Below the pieces are notes generated by a model. The model did not search any database. It worked only from the letters and a program-made list of their open reading frames with translations, and was not told the origin of the DNA. Of a stretch of 64,000 bases of DNA, positions 36,183-44,441 are shown in pieces; within the stretch, counting starts at the first letter, position 1; every line of letters starts with the position of its first letter. Position numbers and translations under genes: made by a program. Source of the DNA: JAPPHA01 sp965221575 (GTDB lineage Bacteria; Pseudomonadota; Alphaproteobacteria; Rhodobacterales; Rhodobacteraceae); NCBI GenBank assembly GCA_965221575.1, contig CBDCSM010000012.1:744001-808000 (forward strand). The letters run 5' to 3'.

Positions 36183-37157
36183 ATGAAAGAACTGGTGACT
36201 CTTGGTATGTCTGCTGCTCTGGCCGCGACACTCGCAAGCACGGCACCCGCGATCGCGCAGGACGGTTATCCCGACCGGCCGATCAGTGTGGCGGCGTGTT
36301 ATCCGGCCGGCGGTGGCGTCGACCGCAATCTGCGGATGGTCGAGCGCGTTGCCGCGAAGTATCTCGGGCAGTCACTGCTTCCGCAGTACCGAACCGGGGG
36401 GTCCGGAACGGTCGCGATGCAGTACATCAAGGAAGCGGATGCCGACGGCTACGAGTTGGCGATTTGCGACAATGGCGGTGCAATAATCGCTCCGATCGCA
36501 CAGGGTCTGGATCTCGACGCGGACGACTTCACGCCGATCGCGCAGGTCTCCTTCGTTCCGTGGATCATGTCGACCCGGGCGACATCCGCCTATGAAAACC
36601 TCGAGTCTTTCCTTGAGGCGGCGATGGCCGCAAGCGACCCGATCGCAATCGAGATCTCCGACATCGCGACGTCAGACCACTACGGGTGGCTGCTTCTGCT
36701 CAAGCAGGCGGGAATCTCGCCCGCGAAGTTCAAGTGGAACCCGCATGGTGGCGGAGGTCCGAAGATGAGGGCAATCATCGCGGGCGAGGGCGAACTGCTG
36801 TTCGACGACGCCGGCGAGATCGAGGGTTACGTGAAGGACGGCACCCTGCGTCCGCTGGCCGTGGCCGCGGCGTCACGCCTTCCCCAGTTTCCGGACGTGC
36901 CAACCATGCGGGAACTGGGCTACGACGTGATCGCAGGATCGTCGGTCGCGATTTACGCTCCACCAGGCCTTTCGGACGACAAGGTCGCCAGACTGCAGGA
37001 CGCAATGCGGCAGATCAAGCAGGATCCCGCCTTGCTCAAGGCATTCGAACTGACCTTGCAAGATCCGGACACGTTCATCGTGGACGAGTTCGAAGGTGCA
37101 TGGCGCATGGACTGGGAGAACGCATCCGAACTGCTGAAAGCGGCCTTGGGTGGCTAA
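36183..37157 (+). CDS. TctC-family tripartite tricarboxylate transporter receptor
   Basis: Periplasmic substrate-binding protein of 324 residues with a cleavable signal peptide (to about APAIAQ) and a strong GGGAGGG site. TctC features: YPDRPISVAACYPAGGGVD, the RTGGSGTVAMQYI turn, GEGELLFDDAGEIEGYV and FPDVPTMRELGYDV. The family binds carboxylates such as citrate or aromatic acids. It follows the RidA copy A gene by 48 nt, and that spacer is markedly AT-rich with a TATATT that could be a -10 element. It probably supplies the substrate of this operon. Confidence 0.93.
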   Translation: MKELVTLGMSAALAATLASTAPAIAQDGYPDRPISVAACYPAGGGVDRNLRMVERVAAKYLGQSLLPQYRTGGSGTVAMQYIKEADADGYELAICDNGGAIIAPIAQGLDLDADDFTPIAQVSFVPWIMSTRATSAYENLESFLEAAMAASDPIAIEISDIATSDHYGWLLLLKQAGISPAKFKWNPHGGGGPKMRAIIAGEGELLFDDAGEIEGYVKDGTLRPLAVAAASRLPQFPDVPTMRELGYDVIAGSSVAIYAPPGLSDDKVARLQDAMRQIKQDPALLKAFELTLQDPDTFIVDEFEGAWRMDWENASELLKAALGG

Positions 37158-37184
37158 ATTTCCCTTCTGGACGGTGAAACGTCC

Positions 37185-37661
37185 TTGAGATGGAAGCTTG
37201 AGGGTGCGCTCGCCGCAACTGTACTTGCGGTGGGCGTACTCCTTTTCCTTACGGCGCCAAGCCTGGTGCGGGGCTGGGCGTTCTCGATTCCCGGGACGAC
37301 CGACGTAGCGCTAGAGCCGGTCTTTTTCCCGCGCCTCGCGTCGTTGCTGCTGGCGTCGGCGGCAGTGCTCGTACTGGCGACGATCCCGCTCCGCTCTGGC
37401 GCCCTGCCGGCGGTCGAGACTGATTCCGGCGCCTATCTCCGCGCGGGCGCGGGCCTTGCCGGCATCCTGGTCTACCTGATCTCAGTGGTCACCTTCGGGT
37501 TTGTCGTGTCCACGGTCGTGTTCATAACCGTCGCCAGTTTTATCGGAGGATACCGAAAGTTGGCGATTGTCATCCCGGTCGCGATCGGAGTCGCGGTCGC
37601 GCTGAGACTTGTGTTCAGGTTCGGCCTTCATGTGGGCCTTCCCGAAGGGCTCCTGCTCTAA
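37185..37661 (+). CDS. TctB-family small transporter subunit
   Basis: Integral membrane protein of 158 residues with about four hydrophobic helices (for example GALAATVLAVGVLLFLTA and GILVYLISVVTFGFVVST), as in the small TctB subunit of tripartite tricarboxylate transporters. The only plausible start is TTG at 37185; the frame is the same as that of tctC and the two are separated by the tctC TAA. It lies between receptor and large subunit in standard TctCBA order. Confidence 0.85.
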   Translation: MRWKLEGALAATVLAVGVLLFLTAPSLVRGWAFSIPGTTDVALEPVFFPRLASLLLASAAVLVLATIPLRSGALPAVETDSGAYLRAGAGLAGILVYLISVVTFGFVVSTVVFITVASFIGGYRKLAIVIPVAIGVAVALRLVFRFGLHVGLPEGLLL

Positions 37662-37678
37662 CCGACGGACGGAGAACA

Positions 37679-39195
37679 ATGTTCGAGGATCTGCTCGCCG
37701 CCGCCGTCGTCGTCTTCAACTGGCAGACCATCGCGGCGATTTCGGCCGGCACGATTGCCGGCCTCATGATCGGCGCGATCCCGGGGTTGAGCGCGACGAT
37801 GGGGATGGCGCTGCTTTCGCCGTTCACGTTTTTCGTCGGGCCGTTGATCGGTATTCCGTTCCTCATCGGCCTGTTCAAGGGAGGAACGTTCGGCGGATCG
37901 ATTTCCGCGATACTGATTGGCACACCTGGGACCGCGGCCAACGCGGCAACCCTTCTCGATGGCTACGAAATGCGGAAGCAGGGCAAGGCCGGGCCCGCCA
38001 TCATGGGCGCACTGAATGCCTCGCTGATCGGGGACGCCTTCGGAACGGTTGCCTTGATTTTCGGTGCGCCGGCGCTGGCCCTGATCGCGATCCAGTTCGG
38101 CCCGCACGAGTTCTTCGCGCTGGTGCTCTTTTCGCTGACCATGATCTGCTATGTGTCCGGGCGTTCCCTCGCAAAGGGCGTCCTCGCCGCCTCGATGGGC
38201 GTATTCTTTGCATTGATCGGCACCGACCCGATCGGGGGCACTCCGAGGCTCACGTTCGGCCTGCGCGAACTCACGGGCGGATTGAACGTCATCGCCCTGG
38301 TAACCGGACTCTTCGGCATCACCGAAGTGCTCATCCAGATGGAGTCATTCGGGAAAAGCCGGGCGAGCGTGGCGAGTTCGGTCAATGTCCATCTGACCGG
38401 TGCCGGGATGCAATTCAGATCCGTCGTGAAACACCTGTGGACGATCGTGCGCTCCTCGCTGGTCGGAACCTTCATCGGCGCCCTTCCGGGAATCGGCTCC
38501 GAGACCTCGCCGTGGGTCGCCTACGGCTTGGCGAAGCGGGCCTCGAAAGAACCGGAAAAATTCGGCAGGGGCGCCTACGAGGGCGTTGTGGCCCCCGAGG
38601 CGGCCAACAATGCCGTTTGCGCTGCTGCCATGATCCCGATGCTTGTGTTCGGGATTCCGGGCGACATCGTCACGGCGATCCTGATGAGCGCACTTATCGC
38701 CCAGGGCCTGCAGCCGGGTCCGTTTCTGATTTCCGAACACCGCGACGTGATCTTCGGGTTGTTCATGTCCGTCCTGTTCGCAACTGTCGCCCTTTACGTT
38801 TTCGGGCGTCTGACGATGCGCTGGTGGATTCGAATCATGACAATCCCGCGGCCGCTGCTCTACTCGATCGTGGTCGCGTTCTGCGTGGTCGGTACCTACT
38901 CGGTGAAATCGAGCAGTTTCGATCTCGCTGTGATGTTCGCGTTCGGAGTCATCGGCTACGTATTGCGCAACTCGACATCGCGATCGCACCGATGCTGCTG
39001 TCCTTTGTTCTTGCCAAGATCCTGGAGGAATCACTGCGCCGAGGTCTGGTGCAATCGGATGGGAGCATCCTGGCCTTTTTCGAGAGGCCGATCACGGCCG
39101 TCATCCTTTCGCTGACCGTGCTTGTCCTGATCGCGTTTGCGGTTCTTGAATGGCGGCGGCGCAGGGGCGGTGGAACGCAGAACGGGACGGGATGA
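37679..39195 (+). pseudogene. TctA-family large transporter subunit, apparent 1-nt frameshift near the 3' end
   Basis: The first ~430 residues are a normal TctA permease (IAAISAGTIAGLMIGAIPGL, LFKGGTFGGSISAILIGTPG, ALPGIGSETSPWVAYGLAK, GVVAPEAANNAVCAAAMIP). After GYVLR at about 38968 the frame turns into arginine-serine text and stops at 39115. The expected last helices (QLDIAIAPMLLSFVLAKILE, then AVILSLTVLVLIAFAVLEW) continue in another frame to 39195. One missing base, for instance a C before 38968, would restore ~505 residues. It may be a true mutation or a sequencing error; the protein otherwise looks intact. Confidence 0.8.
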
Positions 39196-39310
39196 TCCGG
39201 CAAGCGTCGGGCGAAAACCGAAACGCGTCACATCGTGCGGACCTATCGAGAACGCGCCCGCGAACCGTGCCGCTTGTTGAGCGACCATTGCCGGGGGAGG
39301 ATTGCCACAC

Positions 39311-40600
39311 ATGAAAATCGAGTACCGGCATCATCCGGACGGTCCTCCCGGAACGCCACCGATTGCAGCGCGTGCGGGAGACCTTGTTTTTACCGGTGGA
39401 CAAATGGCGGTCCACCCGACACTGGGCATCCCAGCCGAGGCGAAACTGCTGCCCAATTACTATTGGCACGGCTCCAGCGTTCACCGGCAGTTGTCGCACG
39501 TCTACGCGAACCTGGACAAGACTCTGCAGCAACTGGGCGCCTCACTGCCGAGATGCCTCAAGATCAACTCGTACCACACGGATCCGAGCGAGGTCGACAT
39601 GGCGTTGCGGGTTCGAAAGGAATGGTTCGACGCGAACGCCGCCCCACCGAGCAGCCTCCTGATCATTCCCGAGCTCCCGGTGCACGGAGCGACCGTGAGT
39701 CTCGACATGACGGTGCTTGCCTCGGACGCGGATTTGGACCGCGAGCTGGTGCCGATCAAGAGCGTCCAGGCCATCGGACAGGTCGCCGCAATCGGGTGGT
39801 CGGTATATTCGCAGGCCGTTCGGGGTGGCGGCTTCGTCTTCACACGCGGAACGACATCCACCGGGCCACGCGGCCCGATCGACGAGATCGTTCCGCATCC
39901 CGAACTTCCATACCGACACAACCCCGTTCGATTTCAGACGAGATACGTGCTCGAGTACCTGCGGAAACTTCTCGATGACGCGGGGTGCGGTTTCGACGAC
40001 GTCGTACGCGCCGAGATCTATCTTGAGCGTATGTCCGACTTCGCCGTGTTCGACGAGGTCTGGCGCGAGCACTTTCCGGTCGACCCGCCTGCCCGGTTCA
40101 TCGTTCAGTCTCGTTTGGCCGTCCCGCACACGGTTGTGGAGATCGAGTTGGTGGCGATCGACCCTCGGGGGCACTACAGGAAGGAAATCATCTCGACGGA
40201 CGACGCACCGATGCCCCTGGGCGCGGAACCGCAGGCTGTGAGGGCGGGCCCCTACCTGTTCTTATCCACGCAGATGGCTACCGATTACCGCACGGGTCTG
40301 GCCGCCGAGGCGCGACCGGATCCCGACTTTCCATTCCACACGTCGGGCATCGGCCTCCAATCCCGCTACATTCTGAGGAATGTCGAGGCAATCTGCCGCG
40401 CAGCAGGGACGAGCATCCGCAATCTGGTTAAGCGTCGTGCCGTGTACGCCGACCTTAATGATCTCCCGGAGGCGGAAGAACCGTGGCGGGCAAAGCTCGG
40501 CGACCGGCTGCCTCCGACCACCAACCTGCGCGCGGATGGCCCCGTCCTGGTGCCGGGATGCAAGGTTATGTACGACCTGACTGCCGTGATCGAAAGTTGA
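39311..40600 (+). CDS. protein with three tandem RidA (YjgF) domains, copy B
   Basis: A 429-residue protein with three RidA-like units: about 15-135 (AGDLVFTGGQMA), 160-295 (VRGGGFVFTRGTTSTG, then IYLERMSDFAVFDEVW) and 305-425 (AGPYLFLSTQMATD). The arginine position reads PSS in unit 1, PAR (arginine kept) in unit 2 and PTT in unit 3, so only the middle unit looks like a canonical deaminase. The second unit resembles the first unit of copy A. The start ATG at 39311 has GGGGAGG upstream; an in-frame TTG at 39302 is too close to that site. Confidence 0.85.
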   Translation: MKIEYRHHPDGPPGTPPIAARAGDLVFTGGQMAVHPTLGIPAEAKLLPNYYWHGSSVHRQLSHVYANLDKTLQQLGASLPRCLKINSYHTDPSEVDMALRVRKEWFDANAAPPSSLLIIPELPVHGATVSLDMTVLASDADLDRELVPIKSVQAIGQVAAIGWSVYSQAVRGGGFVFTRGTTSTGPRGPIDEIVPHPELPYRHNPVRFQTRYVLEYLRKLLDDAGCGFDDVVRAEIYLERMSDFAVFDEVWREHFPVDPPARFIVQSRLAVPHTVVEIELVAIDPRGHYRKEIISTDDAPMPLGAEPQAVRAGPYLFLSTQMATDYRTGLAAEARPDPDFPFHTSGIGLQSRYILRNVEAICRAAGTSIRNLVKRRAVYADLNDLPEAEEPWRAKLGDRLPPTTNLRADGPVLVPGCKVMYDLTAVIES

Positions 40601-40684
40601 GATCCCGACCAACACGCGACGGCAGCCGGAGAGTTTGTGAACCGGGCCTGACCGGGGTCCGAAATATTCAGGGGGAAACCAAAC

Positions 40685-41113
40685 GTGAAGAGACTGTTCT
40701 TGAACCCGGATGACATGTGGGCGCGTGTCGAGAACGGGGAACTGCTGTACACTCCGATCATCGTGGTCAGCGATGAGTCGCACACGCACATCTACCTTTC
40801 CGGCCAGACGCCGCGGTTGCCGAACGGCGACGTCATCGCGACGACGATGCGCGAGCAGTTGCGCCAGACATGTGAAAACATTGGAATCGGTCTCGATCAC
40901 GTCGGAGCGACGTTCGACGACGTCGTGACGACGACGACCTACGTGCTGGATCTTGCTGAGTACTACGAGGCGTCCGATGAACGCTTCAAGTACTTTCGGA
41001 ACAACCGGCCCGCAAGCACGCTCATCCAGGTGGCCGGTCTGGGCGTCCCCAAGGCCAGGGTTGAGATCACGGTCGAGGCGATCATCGAGACCGAGCGACT
41101 CCGCGTCGGCTGA
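40685..41113 (+). CDS. single-domain RidA-family protein
   Basis: A 142-residue protein of ordinary RidA size, GTG start behind AGGGGGAA. Typical RidA text: IYLSGQTPRLPNGDVIATTM, the DVVTTTTYVLDLAEYYEASD region and the closing VPKARVEITVEAI. The usual substrate arginine is replaced (RPASTLIQV in place of PAR). RidA-family enzymes include 2-aminomuconate deaminases as well as general enamine deaminases. It is the last gene of the plus-strand operon, 84 nt after copy B. Confidence 0.88.
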   Translation: MKRLFLNPDDMWARVENGELLYTPIIVVSDESHTHIYLSGQTPRLPNGDVIATTMREQLRQTCENIGIGLDHVGATFDDVVTTTTYVLDLAEYYEASDERFKYFRNNRPASTLIQVAGLGVPKARVEITVEAIIETERLRVG

Positions 41114-41156
41114 CGGGAGCAGTTCGCGTGGTCTCCCGTGCGGAGGCAGACGTGCG

Positions 41157-42854
41157 CTAGACGGCAATCGTGTCGGAGTTCCGGTAGCTGATCCTCTGGA
41201 ATATCGCCATCACGATCAGCAGAATGACGGTCTGGATGATCATGAACGCAGCGAGTCTCGCCGAGTGACGCTCCATCAACAGGAAAAAGACAACCGACAT
41301 TACCTCGGTCCCGTTTCGGTAGAGGAACATGACTGAGGAGAACTCCCTCACCAGGACCACGAACATCATCAACCAGGCGGAAAACACTCCCGGCTTCAGA
41401 AGCGGAAGCAGGATCCGTCTTGTCGACTGCCACCAGGTCGCGCCGTGGATTCGAGCGGATTGCTCAAGTTCGTCGTGGATTGACATGCGGACCGCATAGA
41501 TCGTCCGGTAGGAGAGGTAGAAGTAGCCAATGACGTATGCGAAGATGATGATCCAGAGCGTGTTGTAGATTGGTGTTCTCACGAACGCGAAGAGAACCAT
41601 CATCCCGAAGATCGCCCCGGGGATCGCGATCGGAAGAAGACAAAGCAATCCCATGAAGGACTCGCCGCTTCTCGACCTCGTCTGCGAAAGCACCGCCGAC
41701 AGGAACACCGCGACGGTGGCGGCGACCGAACAGGCCAACAGGGAATTGACGATCGCGCGCCTTGTGACATCGTACTCGAAGAGAACGCTTCGAAAGTTGT
41801 CAAGCGTGAACAGGCTGACCTGGAATGATCCCGCCCAGTACTTTTGGAGACCGACCAGAACCAGCACGAGGAGAGGCGCGATCACGGCGATCGTGACGTA
41901 GGACACAACCAGCCCGAACGCGATCCAACGCCACTTGCCGAGCCGGACCCGGCTGGCACGATAGCCTTTGCCGGTGACCGTAGTGAACTTCCGTTCGCCC
42001 AGCAGTCTCCGCTGTATCCAGATCCCGGTGCCAGCGATCAGGATCGCCAGAATTCCCAGCGACGCCGCCATGGTCACATCCTGTGGATAGTCGCTCATCA
42101 GCGTCCATATGCGCGTAGCCAGAACGTAGTTCCCGCCGGGAGCACCGAGAGCCATCGGGATTTCAAGAGTGCCTACGGTGAACACGAACACCAGCACCAT
42201 TCCGGAGAGCAACGCCGGCCCGTTGACGGCTAGCGTCACGCGCCAGAGAACCTGCCAGTTGCTGGCCCCGTGGATGCGCGCGATCTCCTCCAGGCTCGGG
42301 TCCATCTGCCTCAGCGAGGCGACGGCGTACAGATACATGAATGGTGAGTAGAATATCGACTGGATGACGATCATAGACGTCAGGGAATAGACGTCAGGCA
42401 GAAGCTCCGGCGGCCATCCCCAGTCGGTCATGAGGCGGGTGAACATTCCGGCCCGGGGCACGAGAAGGAGCCGCCAGGCCATGGCTCCCACGAATGCCGA
42501 GATGAACAACGGTATGACGCACAGTATTTCAAGCAGGCGCCGTCCGGGCACATCGGTGCGTGCGTTGACCCATGCCAGCGGGACACCGATCACCGCCGCA
42601 CCGAAGGTCGCGCCTGTCGCGAACAGGATCGTCGTGACGATTTCGCGTCCGACGGTGGGATGATCCAGGATTCTCGCGAATCCGCCGAGGCTGAACGAGC
42701 CGGACTCTGTAAAGGCGGCGTACACGGACATCGAGGCCGGATACACGATTGCCAACGTAATCAAGGCCGCGGCCGCCCAGAATACCAGCCTGTCCATCCG
42801 GAGCTCGCCCCGGAGCAGCCTTCTGGCCGTGCGCACGGCGTCCATTCCCGTCAT
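41157..42854 (-). CDS. ABC transporter permease, Fe(III)/AfuB-like, two fused MetI domains
   Basis: Inner-membrane protein of ~565 residues with about 12 helices in two halves, as in FbpB/AfuB/ThiP-type permeases. Each half carries an EAA-type loop (EEIARIHGASNWQVLWRVTL and LEQSARIHGATWWQSTRRIL) that contacts the ATPase. The start ATG at 42854 overlaps the stop of the small upstream gene (ATGA), so translation is probably coupled. It is the distal gene of the ABC operon and converges on the last RidA gene. Confidence 0.9.
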   Translation of the reverse strand: MTGMDAVRTARRLLRGELRMDRLVFWAAAALITLAIVYPASMSVYAAFTESGSFSLGGFARILDHPTVGREIVTTILFATGATFGAAVIGVPLAWVNARTDVPGRRLLEILCVIPLFISAFVGAMAWRLLLVPRAGMFTRLMTDWGWPPELLPDVYSLTSMIVIQSIFYSPFMYLYAVASLRQMDPSLEEIARIHGASNWQVLWRVTLAVNGPALLSGMVLVFVFTVGTLEIPMALGAPGGNYVLATRIWTLMSDYPQDVTMAASLGILAILIAGTGIWIQRRLLGERKFTTVTGKGYRASRVRLGKWRWIAFGLVVSYVTIAVIAPLLVLVLVGLQKYWAGSFQVSLFTLDNFRSVLFEYDVTRRAIVNSLLACSVAATVAVFLSAVLSQTRSRSGESFMGLLCLLPIAIPGAIFGMMVLFAFVRTPIYNTLWIIIFAYVIGYFYLSYRTIYAVRMSIHDELEQSARIHGATWWQSTRRILLPLLKPGVFSAWLMMFVVLVREFSSVMFLYRNGTEVMSVVFFLLMERHSARLAAFMIIQTVILLIVMAIFQRISYRNSDTIAV

Positions 42855-43141
42855 GAAACCCGTCTCATCGCACGGCGGAGAGGAAGAAAACGGCGCAGGA
42901 GTGACAAGGCGCTGCCGGGACGGTCGATACCCGCCGAGTGGCCGCCCGGACCATGACAACCGATGCGCCAAGCCATCGTCTGGTAGATCTCGCGAAGTTT
43001 ACGCGGATCGCCAATTGGCAGGAATTCTACCGCCCTCGAGAGTTTGAAAATCTGCCACCCGGTGAGAAGTGAGGCTGGTGCAGTCTTTCCGGACTCGCGG
43101 ATGGTGACATGTCCGGTTGGTTGCGGAATGAGGTCGGACAT
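42851..43141 (-). CDS. small unknown protein inside the ABC transporter operon
   Basis: A 96-residue frame starting MSDLIPQPTGHVTIRESG, with GAGGA before the ATG. It begins 41 nt after the ATPase stop and its TGA overlaps the permease ATG by ATGA. The position and coupling argue that it is translated. The composition is basic toward the end (LLRRFLPLRRAMRRVS), no signal peptide or membrane helix is clear, and I do not recognise a family. It could also be only a leader that delivers ribosomes to the permease start. Confidence 0.5.
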   Translation of the reverse strand: MSDLIPQPTGHVTIRESGKTAPASLLTGWQIFKLSRAVEFLPIGDPRKLREIYQTMAWRIGCHGPGGHSAGIDRPGSALSLLRRFLPLRRAMRRVS

Positions 43142-43182
43142 GTACGAATCCTCGACCGACTCAGTTCCAGTGAATTGCGGCA

Positions 43183-44289
43183 TCATCCGCCCGGCAGCGC
43201 GATGCATCTTTCACTGTCGATCTCCAGGTGGACCGCTGCCCCGTCCTCGACAGCCAGGCCACCGTCCACCCATACCCGCATCCGCGCAAACCCGGTGTCG
43301 ACAAGCATCTCGGTTCGGTCTCCCAGATACTGACTCTTGTGGATCCTACCGCAAATCAGGTTTTCCTCCGATTCAGGGTTCGTCCTGTGCACCTTCATCC
43401 ATTCCGGCCTCACCAGAACCGTGACTTTACCGGTCAGCACCTCGGTTCCGCTGGAGACGCGGATTACGCAGGAGTCGCCATCATCGCCAACCAGTCGAAC
43501 GTCGACCAGGCGTTTTTCGGTCGACCGGTTCCCCTCGATCGTGCCATCCAGGAGATTTGCGACTCCGATGAAGTCCGCCACGAACCGCGTTTTCGGCTCG
43601 CTGTAGAGGGAACGCGCATCTCCTCGCTGCTCGATTCTGCCGGCATTCATGACGAGCAGTTCGTCACCGAGAGCCATCGCCTCCGCCTGATCGTGCGTCA
43701 CGTAGATCGCGGTGGTCCCGATGCCGCGCTGAATGTCCTTCAGCAGATAGCGCATCTCCTCGCGAAGTTTCGCGTCAAGGTTGCTGAGAGGCTCGTCAAA
43801 CAGCAGGACCTTGGGATTGCCGACAATCGCGCGCGCAAGGGCGACGCGCTGCTGTTGTCCCCCCGACAGGTCCGTTGCGTTGCGGCTGCTGAAGTCACCG
43901 AGTCGTACAACGTCCAGTGCCTCCCGGACGCGGCGCGAGATTTCGGAACTGTTCTCTTTCTTCATTCGCAGGGGAAACGCCACGTTCTCGTGGACGCTCA
44001 TGTGCGGCCAGATAGCGTAGGACTGGGCCACCATCCCCATTCCGCGCGCGTTGGGCGGAACGAACAGCCCCTCGTCCACCTTTGTCATGACCTCGCCGTC
44101 GATGACAATCTCGCCCGACTCAGGCTGTTCCAGTCCGCCGACACATCGCAGCGTGGTGGTCTTGCCGCATCCGCTCGGTCCGAGAAGGACGAGCAGATTG
44201 CCCTTCTCGACCTCGAAGTTCACGTCGTCGACGGCCCAGGTATCGTCGAATTTCTTGCGGAGTCCCTGTACCGCCACGTACGCCGTCAC
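43183..44289 (-). CDS. ABC transporter ATP-binding protein with TOBE domain
   Basis: ATPase of 368 residues for the adjacent permease. Walker A is GPSGCGKTT, the signature is LSGGQQQRVALARA, Walker B is VLLFDEPLSNLD and the H-loop is YVTHDQAEAMAL. Residues ~240-365 form a TOBE-type regulatory domain, as in FbpC/PotA/MalK. The GTG at 44289 has a GGGAGGA site at good spacing; the frame is open to a TTG at 44331, which would place the start inside the hairpin region. It is separated from the binding-protein gene by a strong hairpin. Confidence 0.92.
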   Translation of the reverse strand: MTAYVAVQGLRKKFDDTWAVDDVNFEVEKGNLLVLLGPSGCGKTTTLRCVGGLEQPESGEIVIDGEVMTKVDEGLFVPPNARGMGMVAQSYAIWPHMSVHENVAFPLRMKKENSSEISRRVREALDVVRLGDFSSRNATDLSGGQQQRVALARAIVGNPKVLLFDEPLSNLDAKLREEMRYLLKDIQRGIGTTAIYVTHDQAEAMALGDELLVMNAGRIEQRGDARSLYSEPKTRFVADFIGVANLLDGTIEGNRSTEKRLVDVRLVGDDGDSCVIRVSSGTEVLTGKVTVLVRPEWMKVHRTNPESEENLICGRIHKSQYLGDRTEMLVDTGFARMRVWVDGGLAVEDGAAVHLEIDSERCIALPGG

Positions 44290-44332
44290 TTGGTCCTCCC
44301 GAGAGTCGTCCGGCGTCTCGACGTGTAGCAAA

Positions 44333-44357
44333 GGGGCGGCGTCAAAGGCGCCGCCCC
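44333..44357 (-). terminator. strong hairpin between binding-protein and ATPase genes
   Basis: GGGGCGGCG and CGCCGCCCC form a perfect 9-bp stem with a 7-nt loop. On the minus strand it is followed by only TTTGC, so it is probably a partial terminator or a 3'-end protector. It would leave the binding-protein message more abundant than the rest of the operon, as is common in ABC transporter operons. Confidence 0.65.
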
Positions 44358-44441
44358 GAAGTCCGGATTCACGTCGCGTTCCACCATTTCCGAAGAAAGC
44401 CCACCCGGGGCATCAGGCGAAACTCGAAATCCGCTTGCGCG

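Noticed and set aside
37609..38967. 5' part of the 528-codon plus frame overlapping tctB and tctA
   Set aside because: Arginine- and aspartate-rich noise in this part; only its last ~75 codons are meaningful, as the displaced end of tctA.
38345..39034. 229-codon minus frame inside tctA
   Set aside because: Antisense shadow of the TctA coding sequence, with charged, low-complexity composition.
43228..44328. 366-codon plus frame opposite the ABC ATPase gene
   Set aside because: It lies entirely antisense to an ATPase with all motifs and has no recognisable domain.
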